A stretch of DNA of 64,000 nt from Mucilaginibacter flavidus. GTDB lineage: Bacteria; Bacteroidota; Bacteroidia; Sphingobacteriales; Sphingobacteriaceae. The stretch's first letter is position 1; each line of letters begins with the position of its first letter. The DNA lies in NCBI RefSeq assembly GCF_024055575.1, contig NZ_JAMXOE010000001.1, positions 558,001 through 622,000 of the forward strand, in the 5' to 3' direction. Below, in pieces: positions 45,095 to 52,460 of the stretch. The position numbers and the translations under genes were made by a program. The notes under the pieces are model-generated. The model was given only the letters and a program-made list of their open reading frames with translations. It did not search any database and was not told the origin of the DNA.

Positions 45095-45175
45095 TTATAA
45101 CAGTACTTTTTTAACATCATTAAACTGTTTAACAGTGTTAAATATTTGTGCGAGGGTTTGGTTCATTGTTTTCAT
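45095..45175 (-). CDS. possible 26-residue leader peptide of the RND operon
   Basis: ATG at 45175 to TAA at 45095 encodes 26 residues rich in Asn, Gln, Val and Lys (starting MKTMNQTLAQIF). It lies between the strong operator (45218-45244) and the adaptor gene, and a second operator-like site falls inside it. A hairpin follows 17 bp after the stop. Position suggests a leader peptide; coding evidence is only an intact start and stop, and chance cannot be excluded. Confidence 0.35.
   Translation of the reverse strand: MKTMNQTLAQIFNTVKQFNDVKKVLL
45113..45139. promoter_or_regulatory. TetR-type operator, imperfect copy
   Basis: Same 13+1+13 geometry as 45218-45244. The right half GTTTAACAGTGTT matches the perfect site at 11 of 13 positions, the left half AACATCATTAAAC at 8 of 13. 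Confidence 0.5.
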
Positions 45176-45217
45176 AGTTGCATTTATTTGTTGTTAATGA
45201 TTATTTAATATTTACCT

Positions 45218-45244
45218 AACGCTGTTAAATAATTTAACAGCGTT
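45218..45244. promoter_or_regulatory. TetR-type operator, perfect palindrome
   Basis: AACGCTGTTAAAT (45218-45230), one central A, then ATTTAACAGCGTT (45232-45244): a perfect 13-bp inverted repeat 18 bp downstream of the TetR gene and upstream of the efflux operon. Length and symmetry fit a TetR dimer pair. Confidence 0.75.
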
Positions 45245-45262
45245 TTATTTTGGTCAAAAAAA

Positions 45263-45865
45263 TCAGGCGGCCATCGTCCTGATTATACCACCTATTGCAT
45301 CTTTAAGTACCTGGCGGTTAATCTCGTCAGACGAGCCGCGACTTAACAGGTTAATAGACACCAGCCCGTGTACAACCGACCAAAAGGTGTAATATTTGGT
45401 ACAAATTATGTCGCCTTCAAGGTCGTCTATGTTCATCATTTCACCAATCACGGCGCTGAATAATTCGTAGGGCCTTTCCGCCTCTGGTAAATTGTTTACC
45501 ATTTCGCAGGCGCAGCTTGTTGTTACACCAAACATTCCCTGGTAAATCTCCTTGTTTGCAAAAGCAAAGTTCCAATAGGTTAACCACATATCTTCCAGCT
45601 GTTTGGCCGGTAAACGGTGCCTGTCGCGGGCCTGCTCCAATTCTCTCGAAAGCTTTAAGTATCCCTGGCGGGTTAATTCCAACAGTATAGCTTCTTTGTT
45701 GCTGAAGTATTCGTATATAATAGGCGCGGTGTATTCAATCACGTCGGCAATTTTGCGCATGCTCAAGGCTTGCCATCCCTCTTCCTTAACGATCTGAAGC
45801 GCAGCCTCCAGGATGTTGCACCTGGTTTCTTCCTTCAATCGTAATATCCTGTCTTTACTAGCCAT
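45263..45865 (-). CDS. TetR/AcrR-family transcriptional repressor of the RND operon
   Basis: 200 residues. The N-terminal TetR helix-turn-helix (about 12-58) is seen in ILEAALQIVKEEGWQALSMRKIADVIEYTAPIIYEYFSNKEAIL. The rest is an all-helical ligand domain ending with a TetR_C-like region around WLTYWNFAFANKEIY. It is directly upstream of the efflux operon on the same strand. Three sites of one 27-bp palindromic pattern flank the gene (45871-45897, 45218-45244, 45113-45139), so it likely represses itself and the pump until a pump substrate binds. Confidence 0.94.
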   Translation of the reverse strand: MASKDRILRLKEETRCNILEAALQIVKEEGWQALSMRKIADVIEYTAPIIYEYFSNKEAILLELTRQGYLKLSRELEQARDRHRLPAKQLEDMWLTYWNFAFANKEIYQGMFGVTTSCACEMVNNLPEAERPYELFSAVIGEMMNIDDLEGDIICTKYYTFWSVVHGLVSINLLSRGSSDEINRQVLKDAIGGIIRTMAA

Positions 45866-45870
45866 TTTGT

Positions 45871-45897
45871 ATAGGCATTAAATAATTTAACACCGTT
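45871..45897. promoter_or_regulatory. TetR-type operator upstream of the tetR-like gene
   Basis: Right half ATTTAACACCGTT (45885-45897) matches the perfect operator at 12 of 13 positions; the left half ATAGGCATTAAAT matches at 8 of 13 with its inner six bases intact. It ends 5 bp before the start codon. Confidence 0.6.
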
Positions 45898-46018
45898 AAG
45901 CAAATGTACAGCGATAAATTACTAAGTGTATTCATTTAATTGTCATTTAATTATGGATGGAATGTCATTAGAGAAGAGACATATCCGCAATGACACCTTA
46001 AAATTGATTAAAAGGCGT

Positions 46019-46375
46019 TTATTTGGTTTTAAGATACTCTTCTATTACGTCTTTTAGCTGCCTGACCGCATCGATTTTTTTAATAGTTGCCGTCTCCGAC
46101 TTGTCAAAAATATTCAACAATAGCATATTTATTCCTTCGCTGGTTTTACTCAGGTGGTAGTATATCACCCTGAATCCGCCACTTTTTCCTTTACCTTTAC
46201 TTCCATCTGAAATGCGAACCTTGTAAATTCCCTGTCCATATGACTCACCTAGGAAAGGGTTTTCAATCAGGTCCTGCTCAAGCTGTGTTATAGTATTCTT
46301 AAGAGTTTTGTATTTTTTTACTAACGGTTTTAAGTCCCGTTTAAATTCGGGCGTTGGATTTACAGTATTACTCAT
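46019..46375 (-). CDS. RelE/ParE-family toxin
   Basis: 118 residues. The fold is suggested by PEFKRDLKPLVKKYKTL at the start, a central YKVRISDGSKGKGKSGGFRVIYYHL and the late INMLLLNIFDKSE. The GGFRVIYY strand with its Arg is the usual RelE/ParE core element. Its start overlaps the antitoxin stop by 8 bp, so the pair is cotranslated. Whether it cuts mRNA on the ribosome (RelE) or targets gyrase (ParE) cannot be told from the sequence; a slightly longer N-terminus than usual is present. Confidence 0.85.
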   Translation of the reverse strand: MSNTVNPTPEFKRDLKPLVKKYKTLKNTITQLEQDLIENPFLGESYGQGIYKVRISDGSKGKGKSGGFRVIYYHLSKTSEGINMLLLNIFDKSETATIKKIDAVRQLKDVIEEYLKTK

Positions 46376-46592
46376 CCCAAAGGTCGTCCATTGATAAAGG
46401 CTTTAATTCACCTTTCTTAATCATTGCCACTTCCTTTAAGCTTCTTTTCACTGCTGCCAACTCGTCTTCCGTAAACCCGTCATCATAGTTATCAATATCG
46501 ATGCGGCTTCCTTTCACTTTTTTGACAATATCAGATATCTTCGAAATTACGCCTTCTTCGTTATCGGGTAATTCAATAGTTAACGTTGTCAT
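46368..46592 (-). CDS. antitoxin of the RelE/ParE-type pair
   Basis: 74 residues, acidic. A short N-terminal strand (TTLTIELPDNEEG) is followed by a helix and a disordered acidic C-terminal part ending in LKPLSMDDLWDE, which is the type of tail that wraps around RelE-like toxins. No clear HTH is visible, so DNA binding may depend on the N-terminal strand. It precedes the toxin gene with an 8-bp overlap. A -7-type box lies 25 bp upstream. Confidence 0.8.
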   Translation of the reverse strand: MTTLTIELPDNEEGVISKISDIVKKVKGSRIDIDNYDDGFTEDELAAVKRSLKEVAMIKKGELKPLSMDDLWDE

Positions 46593-46616
46593 TTTTTAAT
46601 AGATTGTTGTTTAATT

Positions 46617-46624
46617 CAAATATA
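46617..46624 (-). promoter_or_regulatory. -7 box of the antitoxin gene
   Basis: Read on the minus strand this is TATATTTG, a full match to the Bacteroidota TAnnTTTG element, 24 bp before the antitoxin start. I see no convincing TTG -33 element. Confidence 0.4.
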
Positions 46625-46701
46625 CGAAAAAGTAAAATCATTCCCATAATTCACCTGCCCATGCTATTTCAAATCCTCAATAATAATTCAATATTTGCCT
46701 T

Positions 46702-47274
46702 ATGAACCCTTTAATCGCTTACCTCAAACTCCTAAGGCATATTCCAGCTGAGGATGAGCAAATCATCGCCGCCTATTTTGAGGCAAAGCAATTTAAAGAA
46801 GGTGAATATTTATTCAAAGGCGATGGCAGGGTAAGCCGCGAAATGTTTTTTGTGTGCAAGGGCATAATCCGCATTATGTCGGTTAATGATAAGGGTGTTG
46901 AGGTTACCCACTTTTTTTATAACGAAAATAAATTTTGCTCCATACTGCAAAGCTTTAATGAGGAAACGCCAACACCAGCTGCCATACAGGCCTGTTGCGA
47001 TGCGGAAGTGTTATCCATAAGCAAACGCGGACTGATGGATCTATACCATCAGCTCCCCTGGTTAAAACAGGTAATAGATAACATTAACCAGCTGCATTTA
47101 ATTGAAAAAGTAAACGTGCGCAATACCTACCTCGGTATTGATGCCGAAAACCAATATAAGTTATTTACGGTGCAGCAACCGGATATTGCCATGCGTGTGC
47201 CTTTGAAAGATATTGCCGCCTACCTGGGCATCACACCACAATCGTTAAGCCGCATACGCAAAAACATCAGTTAG
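46702..47274 (+). CDS. Crp/Fnr-family transcriptional regulator
   Basis: 190 residues. Residues 20-115 form a cyclic-nucleotide-binding-type beta roll (FKEGEYLFKGDGRVSREMFFVCKGIIRI). The C-terminal helix-turn-helix is VPLKDIAAYLGITPQSLSRIRKNI. No Fe-S cysteines or cAMP-binding Arg-Ser signature are visible, so it belongs with the orphan Bacteroidota members whose ligand is unknown. A GNAT gene follows after 3 bp and a nucleotidase after that, suggesting one transcript. Confidence 0.92.
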   Translation: MNPLIAYLKLLRHIPAEDEQIIAAYFEAKQFKEGEYLFKGDGRVSREMFFVCKGIIRIMSVNDKGVEVTHFFYNENKFCSILQSFNEETPTPAAIQACCDAEVLSISKRGLMDLYHQLPWLKQVIDNINQLHLIEKVNVRNTYLGIDAENQYKLFTVQQPDIAMRVPLKDIAAYLGITPQSLSRIRKNIS

Positions 47275-47277
47275 ATT

Positions 47278-47763
47278 ATGATAGAAATAAGAAAAGCTAC
47301 CGAGGCCGATCAGGGTGCCATTTGGGAAATAATACACCGGGTGCTGCAGGGAGGCGATACCTACTCGTTCGCCCCGGAATCGACAAGAGAGCAAATGATG
47401 GCCTATTGGTTTGCTCCGGGTAAGCACACCTACGTGGCCCTTTACGACTGCAAAATAGCTGGCACATTCGCCATTTGTGATAACCAGCCAGGGCTTGGCT
47501 CGCATGTAGCTAATGGCGCTTTCATGGTTTCGGCATTATTTGCCGGCAAAGGTATAGGCAAAGCTATGGGTGGGTTTTCACTAACAGAAGCCCGGCGGCT
47601 TGGCTATAAAGCCATGCAGTTTAACTTCGTGGTAAAAAGTAATGAACGGGCAGTTAAACTTTGGCAAAGTCTGGGCTTTAATATAGTAGGCGAAGTGCCC
47701 GATGCTTTTAATCACCGGCAGTTGGGGCTTACCAATACTTACGTTATGTACCAAAAACTGTAA
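47278..47763 (+). CDS. GNAT-family N-acetyltransferase
   Basis: 161 residues. The acetyl-CoA-binding motif A is VSALFAGKGIGKAMGGF near 90 (R/Q-x-x-G-x-G/A type with GKGIG), followed by FNFVVKSNERAVKLWQSLGF, the typical motif B with Asn and the GF turn. The start IEIRKATEADQGAIWEI is standard. The acceptor is unknown. It begins 3 bp after the Crp-like regulator and is followed after 11 bp by an NT5C-type gene. Confidence 0.92.
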   Translation: MIEIRKATEADQGAIWEIIHRVLQGGDTYSFAPESTREQMMAYWFAPGKHTYVALYDCKIAGTFAICDNQPGLGSHVANGAFMVSALFAGKGIGKAMGGFSLTEARRLGYKAMQFNFVVKSNERAVKLWQSLGFNIVGEVPDAFNHRQLGLTNTYVMYQKL

Positions 47764-47774
47764 CAGCTATTTAT

Positions 47775-48305
47775 ATGAGAAAATCTATTGCCATTGATAT
47801 GGATGGTGTTATTGCCGACGAGGTGATACAACTATTAACCTGGTACGATCAGCACTACGGTGTTAAAATACATCCTGCTGAACTTAATGGTCGCCGGGAA
47901 GAGGATGTTGTGCCCGAAAAGGATGCCTACAGTAAACTCTCGGCTATGCCCGGGTATTTCCGCACTACGCCTGTTATGCCCGGCGCCGTTGAAGCGGTAA
48001 AAAAACTGGCTGAAAGTTTCGATATCTTCATCGTTTCGGCAGCCATGCAATACCCGCATAGCTTATCGCAAAAATTGGAGTGGCTGGGCGAGCATTTCCC
48101 ATTTATCAGCTGGCGTAATATTATTTTTTGCGGCGATAAAAGCATTATCGGTACCGACTACATGATTGATGACCATATTAAAAACCTCGACTATTTTAAA
48201 GGAAAGACCATTATGTTTAATGCCTTTCATAATGTAAACCACACCCATCACCAGCGGGTAAATAACTGGGACCAGGTTTTGGAATTGATGGCAAAAGAGA
48301 TATAA
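47775..48305 (+). CDS. NT5C-type 5'(3')-deoxyribonucleotidase-like HAD phosphatase (copy 1)
   Basis: 176 residues of the HAD superfamily. Motif 1 is AIDMDGVIAD (nucleophile Asp about 8, general acid Asp 10), motif 2 is FIVSAAM near 76 with Ser, motif 4 is IGTDYMIDDHIKN near 128. The short cap and C-terminal TIMFNAFHN match the NT5C family, which dephosphorylates deoxyribonucleoside monophosphates, though some bacterial members act on other phosphates. A second copy follows 217 bp downstream; the two share most of the second half almost unchanged. Confidence 0.9.
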   Translation: MRKSIAIDMDGVIADEVIQLLTWYDQHYGVKIHPAELNGRREEDVVPEKDAYSKLSAMPGYFRTTPVMPGAVEAVKKLAESFDIFIVSAAMQYPHSLSQKLEWLGEHFPFISWRNIIFCGDKSIIGTDYMIDDHIKNLDYFKGKTIMFNAFHNVNHTHHQRVNNWDQVLELMAKEI

Positions 48306-48331
48306 TTTAAAATTTATTGGTTTGCCTTTGA

Positions 48332-48473
48332 CCCCAGGCCTGCGATCTGGGCTAACAAATTTCACTCCGTTGGAGCTTGGGAATCGTTCCTAGGGTGTTA
48401 TTGGTCACAAAACGTTTCTATGCAATCAGCCCCAACGGGGCGGCACTCATCAGGGCAGGTCGCAGGCCTGCGG
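48332..48473. repeat. non-coding repeat element with inverted ends between the nucleotidase copies
   Basis: About 140 bp bounded by AGGCCTGCGATCTG (48336-48349) and its near complement CAGGTCGCAGGCCT (48456-48469). Inside are two small palindromes, around CTCCGTTGGAG and CCCCAACGGGG. There is no ORF. This is the look of Bacteroidota REP/MITE-like intergenic elements. Confidence 0.65.
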
Positions 48474-48522
48474 AATTACAGAAATTGACATTACCATTAA
48501 CTAATGTTTTTTAATTTTAGCC

Positions 48523-49053
48523 ATGAAAAAATCAATTGCTATTGATATGGACGGCGTAATTGCCGACACCGAAACACATTTCATCAACTGGTACGAACGC
48601 GACTATGGCGTACGCGTTACCACGGAGTCGATACGGGGACTTGAAGAAAACGAGATGTTCCCTGATAAAACTGCGGCCCGCAAGTTCGCTTTTACTCCCG
48701 GCTTTTTCCGCACACTGCCTGTTATAGCAGGCGCTGTTGAAGCGCTTAAAACTTTGATGGAAAACTACGAGGTTTATATTGTTTCGGCAGCAATGGAATT
48801 TCCGCAGTGTTTACCCGAAAAGCTGGAATGGCTGAATGAACATTTCCCTTTCATCGACTGGCGGCACATTATTTTTTGCGGCGATAAAAGTGTTATTGGT
48901 ACCGATTATATGATTGACGATCACATTAAAAACCTCGACTATTTTAAAGGCACAACCATTATGTTCCACGCTTTTCACAACGTTAATTACACCCATCACC
49001 AAAGGGCAAATAACTGGGATGAAGTGCTGGCGCTGATGGAAAATAATTTTTAG
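48523..49053 (+). CDS. NT5C-type 5'(3')-deoxyribonucleotidase-like HAD phosphatase (copy 2)
   Basis: 176 residues, a tandem paralog of the preceding gene with the same length. Motif 1 AIDMDGVIAD, motif 2 YIVSAAM and motif 4 IGTDYMIDDHIKN are intact. The N-terminal cap region (about 15-65) differs most between the copies, which suggests different substrates after duplication. The intervening 217 bp contain a non-coding repeat element. It converges on the DUF5686 gene with a gap of 4 bp. Confidence 0.9.
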   Translation: MKKSIAIDMDGVIADTETHFINWYERDYGVRVTTESIRGLEENEMFPDKTAARKFAFTPGFFRTLPVIAGAVEALKTLMENYEVYIVSAAMEFPQCLPEKLEWLNEHFPFIDWRHIIFCGDKSVIGTDYMIDDHIKNLDYFKGTTIMFHAFHNVNYTHHQRANNWDEVLALMENNF

Positions 49054-49057
49054 GTCT

Positions 49058-51697
49058 TTAAAAATCAGGGCTAAAGCTAAATTTGATACCGTACCTGGAG
49101 GCGCCGGGATGGTCCAGGTAATTGAACCGTCTGATTAAATCAACCCGTAAAAACTTAAATATGTTGCCTACACCCGCCCCTGCTTCAATATAGGGTGTGC
49201 TGCCCAGGGCATAGGTGCCGTATGCGCCATTTGTGGCCGGTGGAAACCGGTAAAGGCCTTTGGTTATTGCGGGATTATTTTCATCGCGCAGGCCACCATA
49301 TAATATTTTGCCCGACAGGTATTCGCGCCATTTAAGGTGCTCAATCAGCGGTATTTTGTTCAGGAAAAAGCCGTTAAAGCTTTGGGTAAAATTAAGGCCC
49401 ACGTAATGGTCGCTTACAAATTCAAGATAGTTCATGCGGTTGTAACCATCCCGGTCGTAAGCCAAAGATTGGTTGGCCGGACTGATGTTCAGCAGCGGGA
49501 AAGGCACCTTGCCCTGCACATAGCCGCCTATTACGGTAACATCGGCATAGCCAAGCTGCGAAAAGTAAAATCGTTTATAAATATTTAATCCCAGGTCGGT
49601 AAATGCGTACGAGCCATACAAAAAGCTTTTGAAACCGCGGTTTACCTGCAAATCAAAAATAGGATACTTGCTGTAAATGGTGTGCCGGTCCTGGCTACCT
49701 TGTATAATTTGCTCGTGTGGGGCGTAGCGCAGGTGCACATCAAGCTCGCTGGTGGTTAAATCGTGCACTACCTTATTTACCCCATCGTTAAATTGATAAA
49801 CCAATTGTGCTGCCGGTGCCTGGTTCCAGGTTTTTAAGGTAACGCGGTACGAGAGGTGATTTTCAAAATCCTTCACATACTCAAGCTTGAAAATACCGCT
49901 GTAAAGCCAGTAATTTGTTTTACCGGTTTGGAACGACGAAAACGCCGCCTGGCGGTTGCTTATCGAGAAGGTATGCCCCGGGACATCAACATCATACAAA
50001 AAGCTTATTTTAAAATAATCGTTGGGGAACCTGTAGGGCGCCACTTTGTTTAAACTCAGGTAGGCAATCGCATCCAGCTTTATCTTTTTGTCCTTTGTGC
50101 CGATGGCGCCATAACCTTCCATGTAAAACATGCTGTCAAGTTTTGGCGTAGTGCGCGCCCCACCCTCGAAACGCAGGCCCTCCTGGCTGTTAAATGAAAA
50201 GAACTGCCCTATCGGCCCTACCTGTACCCACCCAAAATCGGCATAACCACTCGTAAGGGTTGATGCTATCCACATGGTTCGCTTAAACGATGCCATTTGC
50301 CCAAGCTTGTTTACGTTGCTGTATACCTGTGACTGCTGCCTGCTGAGCGTATCAGTACGATGGGCGGCCCAGAAGGCTGTATCTGCGCGGTTTACATTCG
50401 GGGCAATTTGAAGGTCTTTGCCCTTATAAAATTCTTCGGGCTGCGGCGTATTAAGTTTGTAGCCTGTATAACTGACCGTTCGCTGGCCTATAACGCCCCA
50501 GCCTTTCTTTTTCGAGAGGCCAAAATCGGCTTTTACATCGCTTTTGGTGAGGTAATACCTGCCGCCGGGCTGCTGCACAAAATCGAGCCTGATTTTGAGG
50601 CTGCGCATAAAGTTGATGTTGATCTCCTTGTTTACGTTCATCTCACAGGCCGTAACCGCGTAGTGCCCGTCGAGCGTAACTACCAGTTTGCCTTCAAAAA
50701 GCAGGTCGCCTTTGGTGCGGGGGGTAAACATCACTTCAACCTGCTTGCCTGCCGGCGTATTAATGGTATCAGCTATAAAAAACTTGTAATAATTGGGCGA
50801 ATGGTCGGCAATGGGGCTTAAAAACTGGCTGGCTATGATAAAGACGTTGTTTGAATAAATGTCGAGATTATTGCCATACAAGCGATTTAAGTAAACGTCC
50901 AACCCGGCGGTATCAATAAACTTGATGATGTTGATCTGCTTTTGCGCCGTTAATACCTGGATATCTTTTGAAGGTTCTTTGCGGTGATAAATGTCCGACA
51001 GCTTCTCGCTTAATAAAACAGGCAGCAGGGTTTGTTTCTGTCCGTCGATATTGGCGGTGGTATCCAGCATAAATTTATACTTGCTGAAAAATTTGCCGTT
51101 AATAAATTTTTGCGGCAGGTTAAAAAACGACAAACCTATCCGCTCATACTGGTTATATTGCAGGTAGGCGGCGCTTTCCATGCGGTTTTCATCTTTATGG
51201 TTGATGATCTGCTGGATAAGCGACACGGCCGGATTGCCCTTGTTGCGGTATTTTTCTTTTTTTGCCGAGGTTATGGTTACCCCCTTAAGCTGGGTTTGGC
51301 TGCCGCGCAGACTTACATTCAGTGCATTTTCCTGCCCGGGCTTAATGCTTTTCACTATGGATTGGTACCCCATGTGCGAAAACGTAACCGAAGTAAACGA
51401 GCCTTCGGCAATAAGGTCGAATTTCCCCAGCGAATCGGTATTGGCGCCGGTGGAGGTGCCAGTAAAGTTTACGTTAACGTATGATAGCGGCTTGCCTGTG
51501 GCAGCATCAAGCACATGGCCGGTAACCCGGGTAGTTACCAGGGGCTGTACGGCGGCTTTATGCGCGGTATCGGCACTGGTTTTTAAGGTGTCCTTTGATT
51601 TTTTAAGGGTATCGGTTTTTTGGGCAGTAACGTTTAATGCAAGCAACAGCAGGCAAAAACAACCCAGTGTTGCTGCCCGGCTTTTATTAAAAAGCAT
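49058..51697 (-). CDS. DUF5686 outer-membrane protein with carboxypeptidase-like regulatory domain
   Basis: 879 residues from the ATG at 51697, directly before a signal peptide ending at NVTAQ; a more distal in-frame start adds 36 hydrophobic residues and is unlikely. A beta-sandwich (about 50-135) carries VTGHVLDAATGKPLSYVNVNFTGTSTG and ends ALNVSLRG, as in the CarboxypepD_reg-like family. The rest is DUF5686, a large beta-barrel region with many alternating aromatic residues and a C-terminal FSFSPDF strand. It is probably an outer-membrane protein; its transport or assembly role is not known. Confidence 0.9.
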   Translation of the reverse strand: MLFNKSRAATLGCFCLLLLALNVTAQKTDTLKKSKDTLKTSADTAHKAAVQPLVTTRVTGHVLDAATGKPLSYVNVNFTGTSTGANTDSLGKFDLIAEGSFTSVTFSHMGYQSIVKSIKPGQENALNVSLRGSQTQLKGVTITSAKKEKYRNKGNPAVSLIQQIINHKDENRMESAAYLQYNQYERIGLSFFNLPQKFINGKFFSKYKFMLDTTANIDGQKQTLLPVLLSEKLSDIYHRKEPSKDIQVLTAQKQINIIKFIDTAGLDVYLNRLYGNNLDIYSNNVFIIASQFLSPIADHSPNYYKFFIADTINTPAGKQVEVMFTPRTKGDLLFEGKLVVTLDGHYAVTACEMNVNKEININFMRSLKIRLDFVQQPGGRYYLTKSDVKADFGLSKKKGWGVIGQRTVSYTGYKLNTPQPEEFYKGKDLQIAPNVNRADTAFWAAHRTDTLSRQQSQVYSNVNKLGQMASFKRTMWIASTLTSGYADFGWVQVGPIGQFFSFNSQEGLRFEGGARTTPKLDSMFYMEGYGAIGTKDKKIKLDAIAYLSLNKVAPYRFPNDYFKISFLYDVDVPGHTFSISNRQAAFSSFQTGKTNYWLYSGIFKLEYVKDFENHLSYRVTLKTWNQAPAAQLVYQFNDGVNKVVHDLTTSELDVHLRYAPHEQIIQGSQDRHTIYSKYPIFDLQVNRGFKSFLYGSYAFTDLGLNIYKRFYFSQLGYADVTVIGGYVQGKVPFPLLNISPANQSLAYDRDGYNRMNYLEFVSDHYVGLNFTQSFNGFFLNKIPLIEHLKWREYLSGKILYGGLRDENNPAITKGLYRFPPATNGAYGTYALGSTPYIEAGAGVGNIFKFLRVDLIRRFNYLDHPGASRYGIKFSFSPDF

Positions 51698-51921
51698 TAA
51701 CCAATTAAAAATATTTTTACGGTAGAAAGCTAACACGCCTGCACTAATCCAGCAAATAGGTAACAAAATAATATAAACAATAAATAGATAATAAGAATTA
51801 CACAAACGTATTTATACAGCTATAAAGTATTATAAGCCTGCTTTTTACTTATTTGCGAGTATAAGCATTTATTCTGTAGCGTTTCTGAAGTTGCTATAGT
51901 AAAATAAAAATAAGCGCAAAT

Positions 51922-51960
51922 AAAAAAGCCGGGGCCAGTTTAATATAAACCAGCGCCGGC
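51922..51960 (-). terminator. terminator of the DUF3606 gene
   Basis: GCCGG...GC...GTTT (51928-51941) pairs with AAAC...GC...CCGGC (51947-51960). On the minus strand six T follow. It lies 59 bp after the DUF3606 stop. The remaining 51698-52018 gap shows no gene. Confidence 0.75.
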
Positions 51961-52018
51961 ATAATATGTTTGCTTATTAAAGTAATACCCTGGGAAGCTA
52001 ATAAAAGCTTTGGGATAC

Positions 52019-52210
52019 TTAAAAGCTGAAGCTCTTATTTTTAGTGGTGATTTTTAAAATCCGCTCCTGGATGCTGCTTAGCGCATTACCGGTTTCTTTC
52101 AGCTCCTCGGCAGAAACATTGTATTTTTTTGCCCAGTATTCATCTTCAGAATTAGCCTTTATTTGAGAGATTTCGCGGTTTTTGATGTCGATATTTGCCT
52201 TAGTTTCCAT
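52019..52210 (-). CDS. small DUF3606-like protein
   Basis: 63 residues. The central EYWAKKYNVSAEELKETG matches the DUF3606 pattern (a short helix-turn-helix-like protein of unknown function), followed by a helix and a basic Ser/Phe-ended tail. It is soluble with no signal peptide. It stands alone with its own terminator at 51922-51960. The upstream 246 bp contain several short GTTAAT repeats but no clear promoter. Confidence 0.75.
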   Translation of the reverse strand: METKANIDIKNREISQIKANSEDEYWAKKYNVSAEELKETGNALSSIQERILKITTKNKSFSF

Positions 52211-52413
52211 GGTTGATTAGCGTTAATAGTGTTAATAATAAACTGCTTACAAGGGTATACAAAGGTACAGGCTAAGTGGTTAATACAGCATTATCATTGT
52301 GTTAATTTAATGTTAACAGCGTGAGTGTGGGAGGAGTTTTAGGTTGGGTTGTCGCAGTTGTCTGAACCATGATTCGCTTGATTATAGGATTAGAGGATGC
52401 CTATCTGACGGGT

Positions 52414-52460
52414 AAAACAAAACATTTTGAGCCGATAAGAGCCGATTTTGGGCCAATTAT
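52414..52460. repeat. direct repeat at the 3' end of the Fic 2 gene
   Basis: The first 24 bp (52414-52437) are identical to 53516-53539 upstream of the same gene. GAGCC begins at 52429 and 52439 and GGGCC at 52450, so the units are spaced 10 and 11 bp. The block runs over the stop codon of the fic-like gene (52457-52459). Confidence 0.75.

Noticed and set aside
46617..46701. Complete -33/-7 promoter for the toxin-antitoxin pair
   Set aside because: Only the -7 box is convincing; no TTG element at the right distance.
51032..51484. 150-codon open frame on the plus strand within the DUF5686 gene
   Set aside because: It is antisense to a well-supported long gene and has no recognisable domain.
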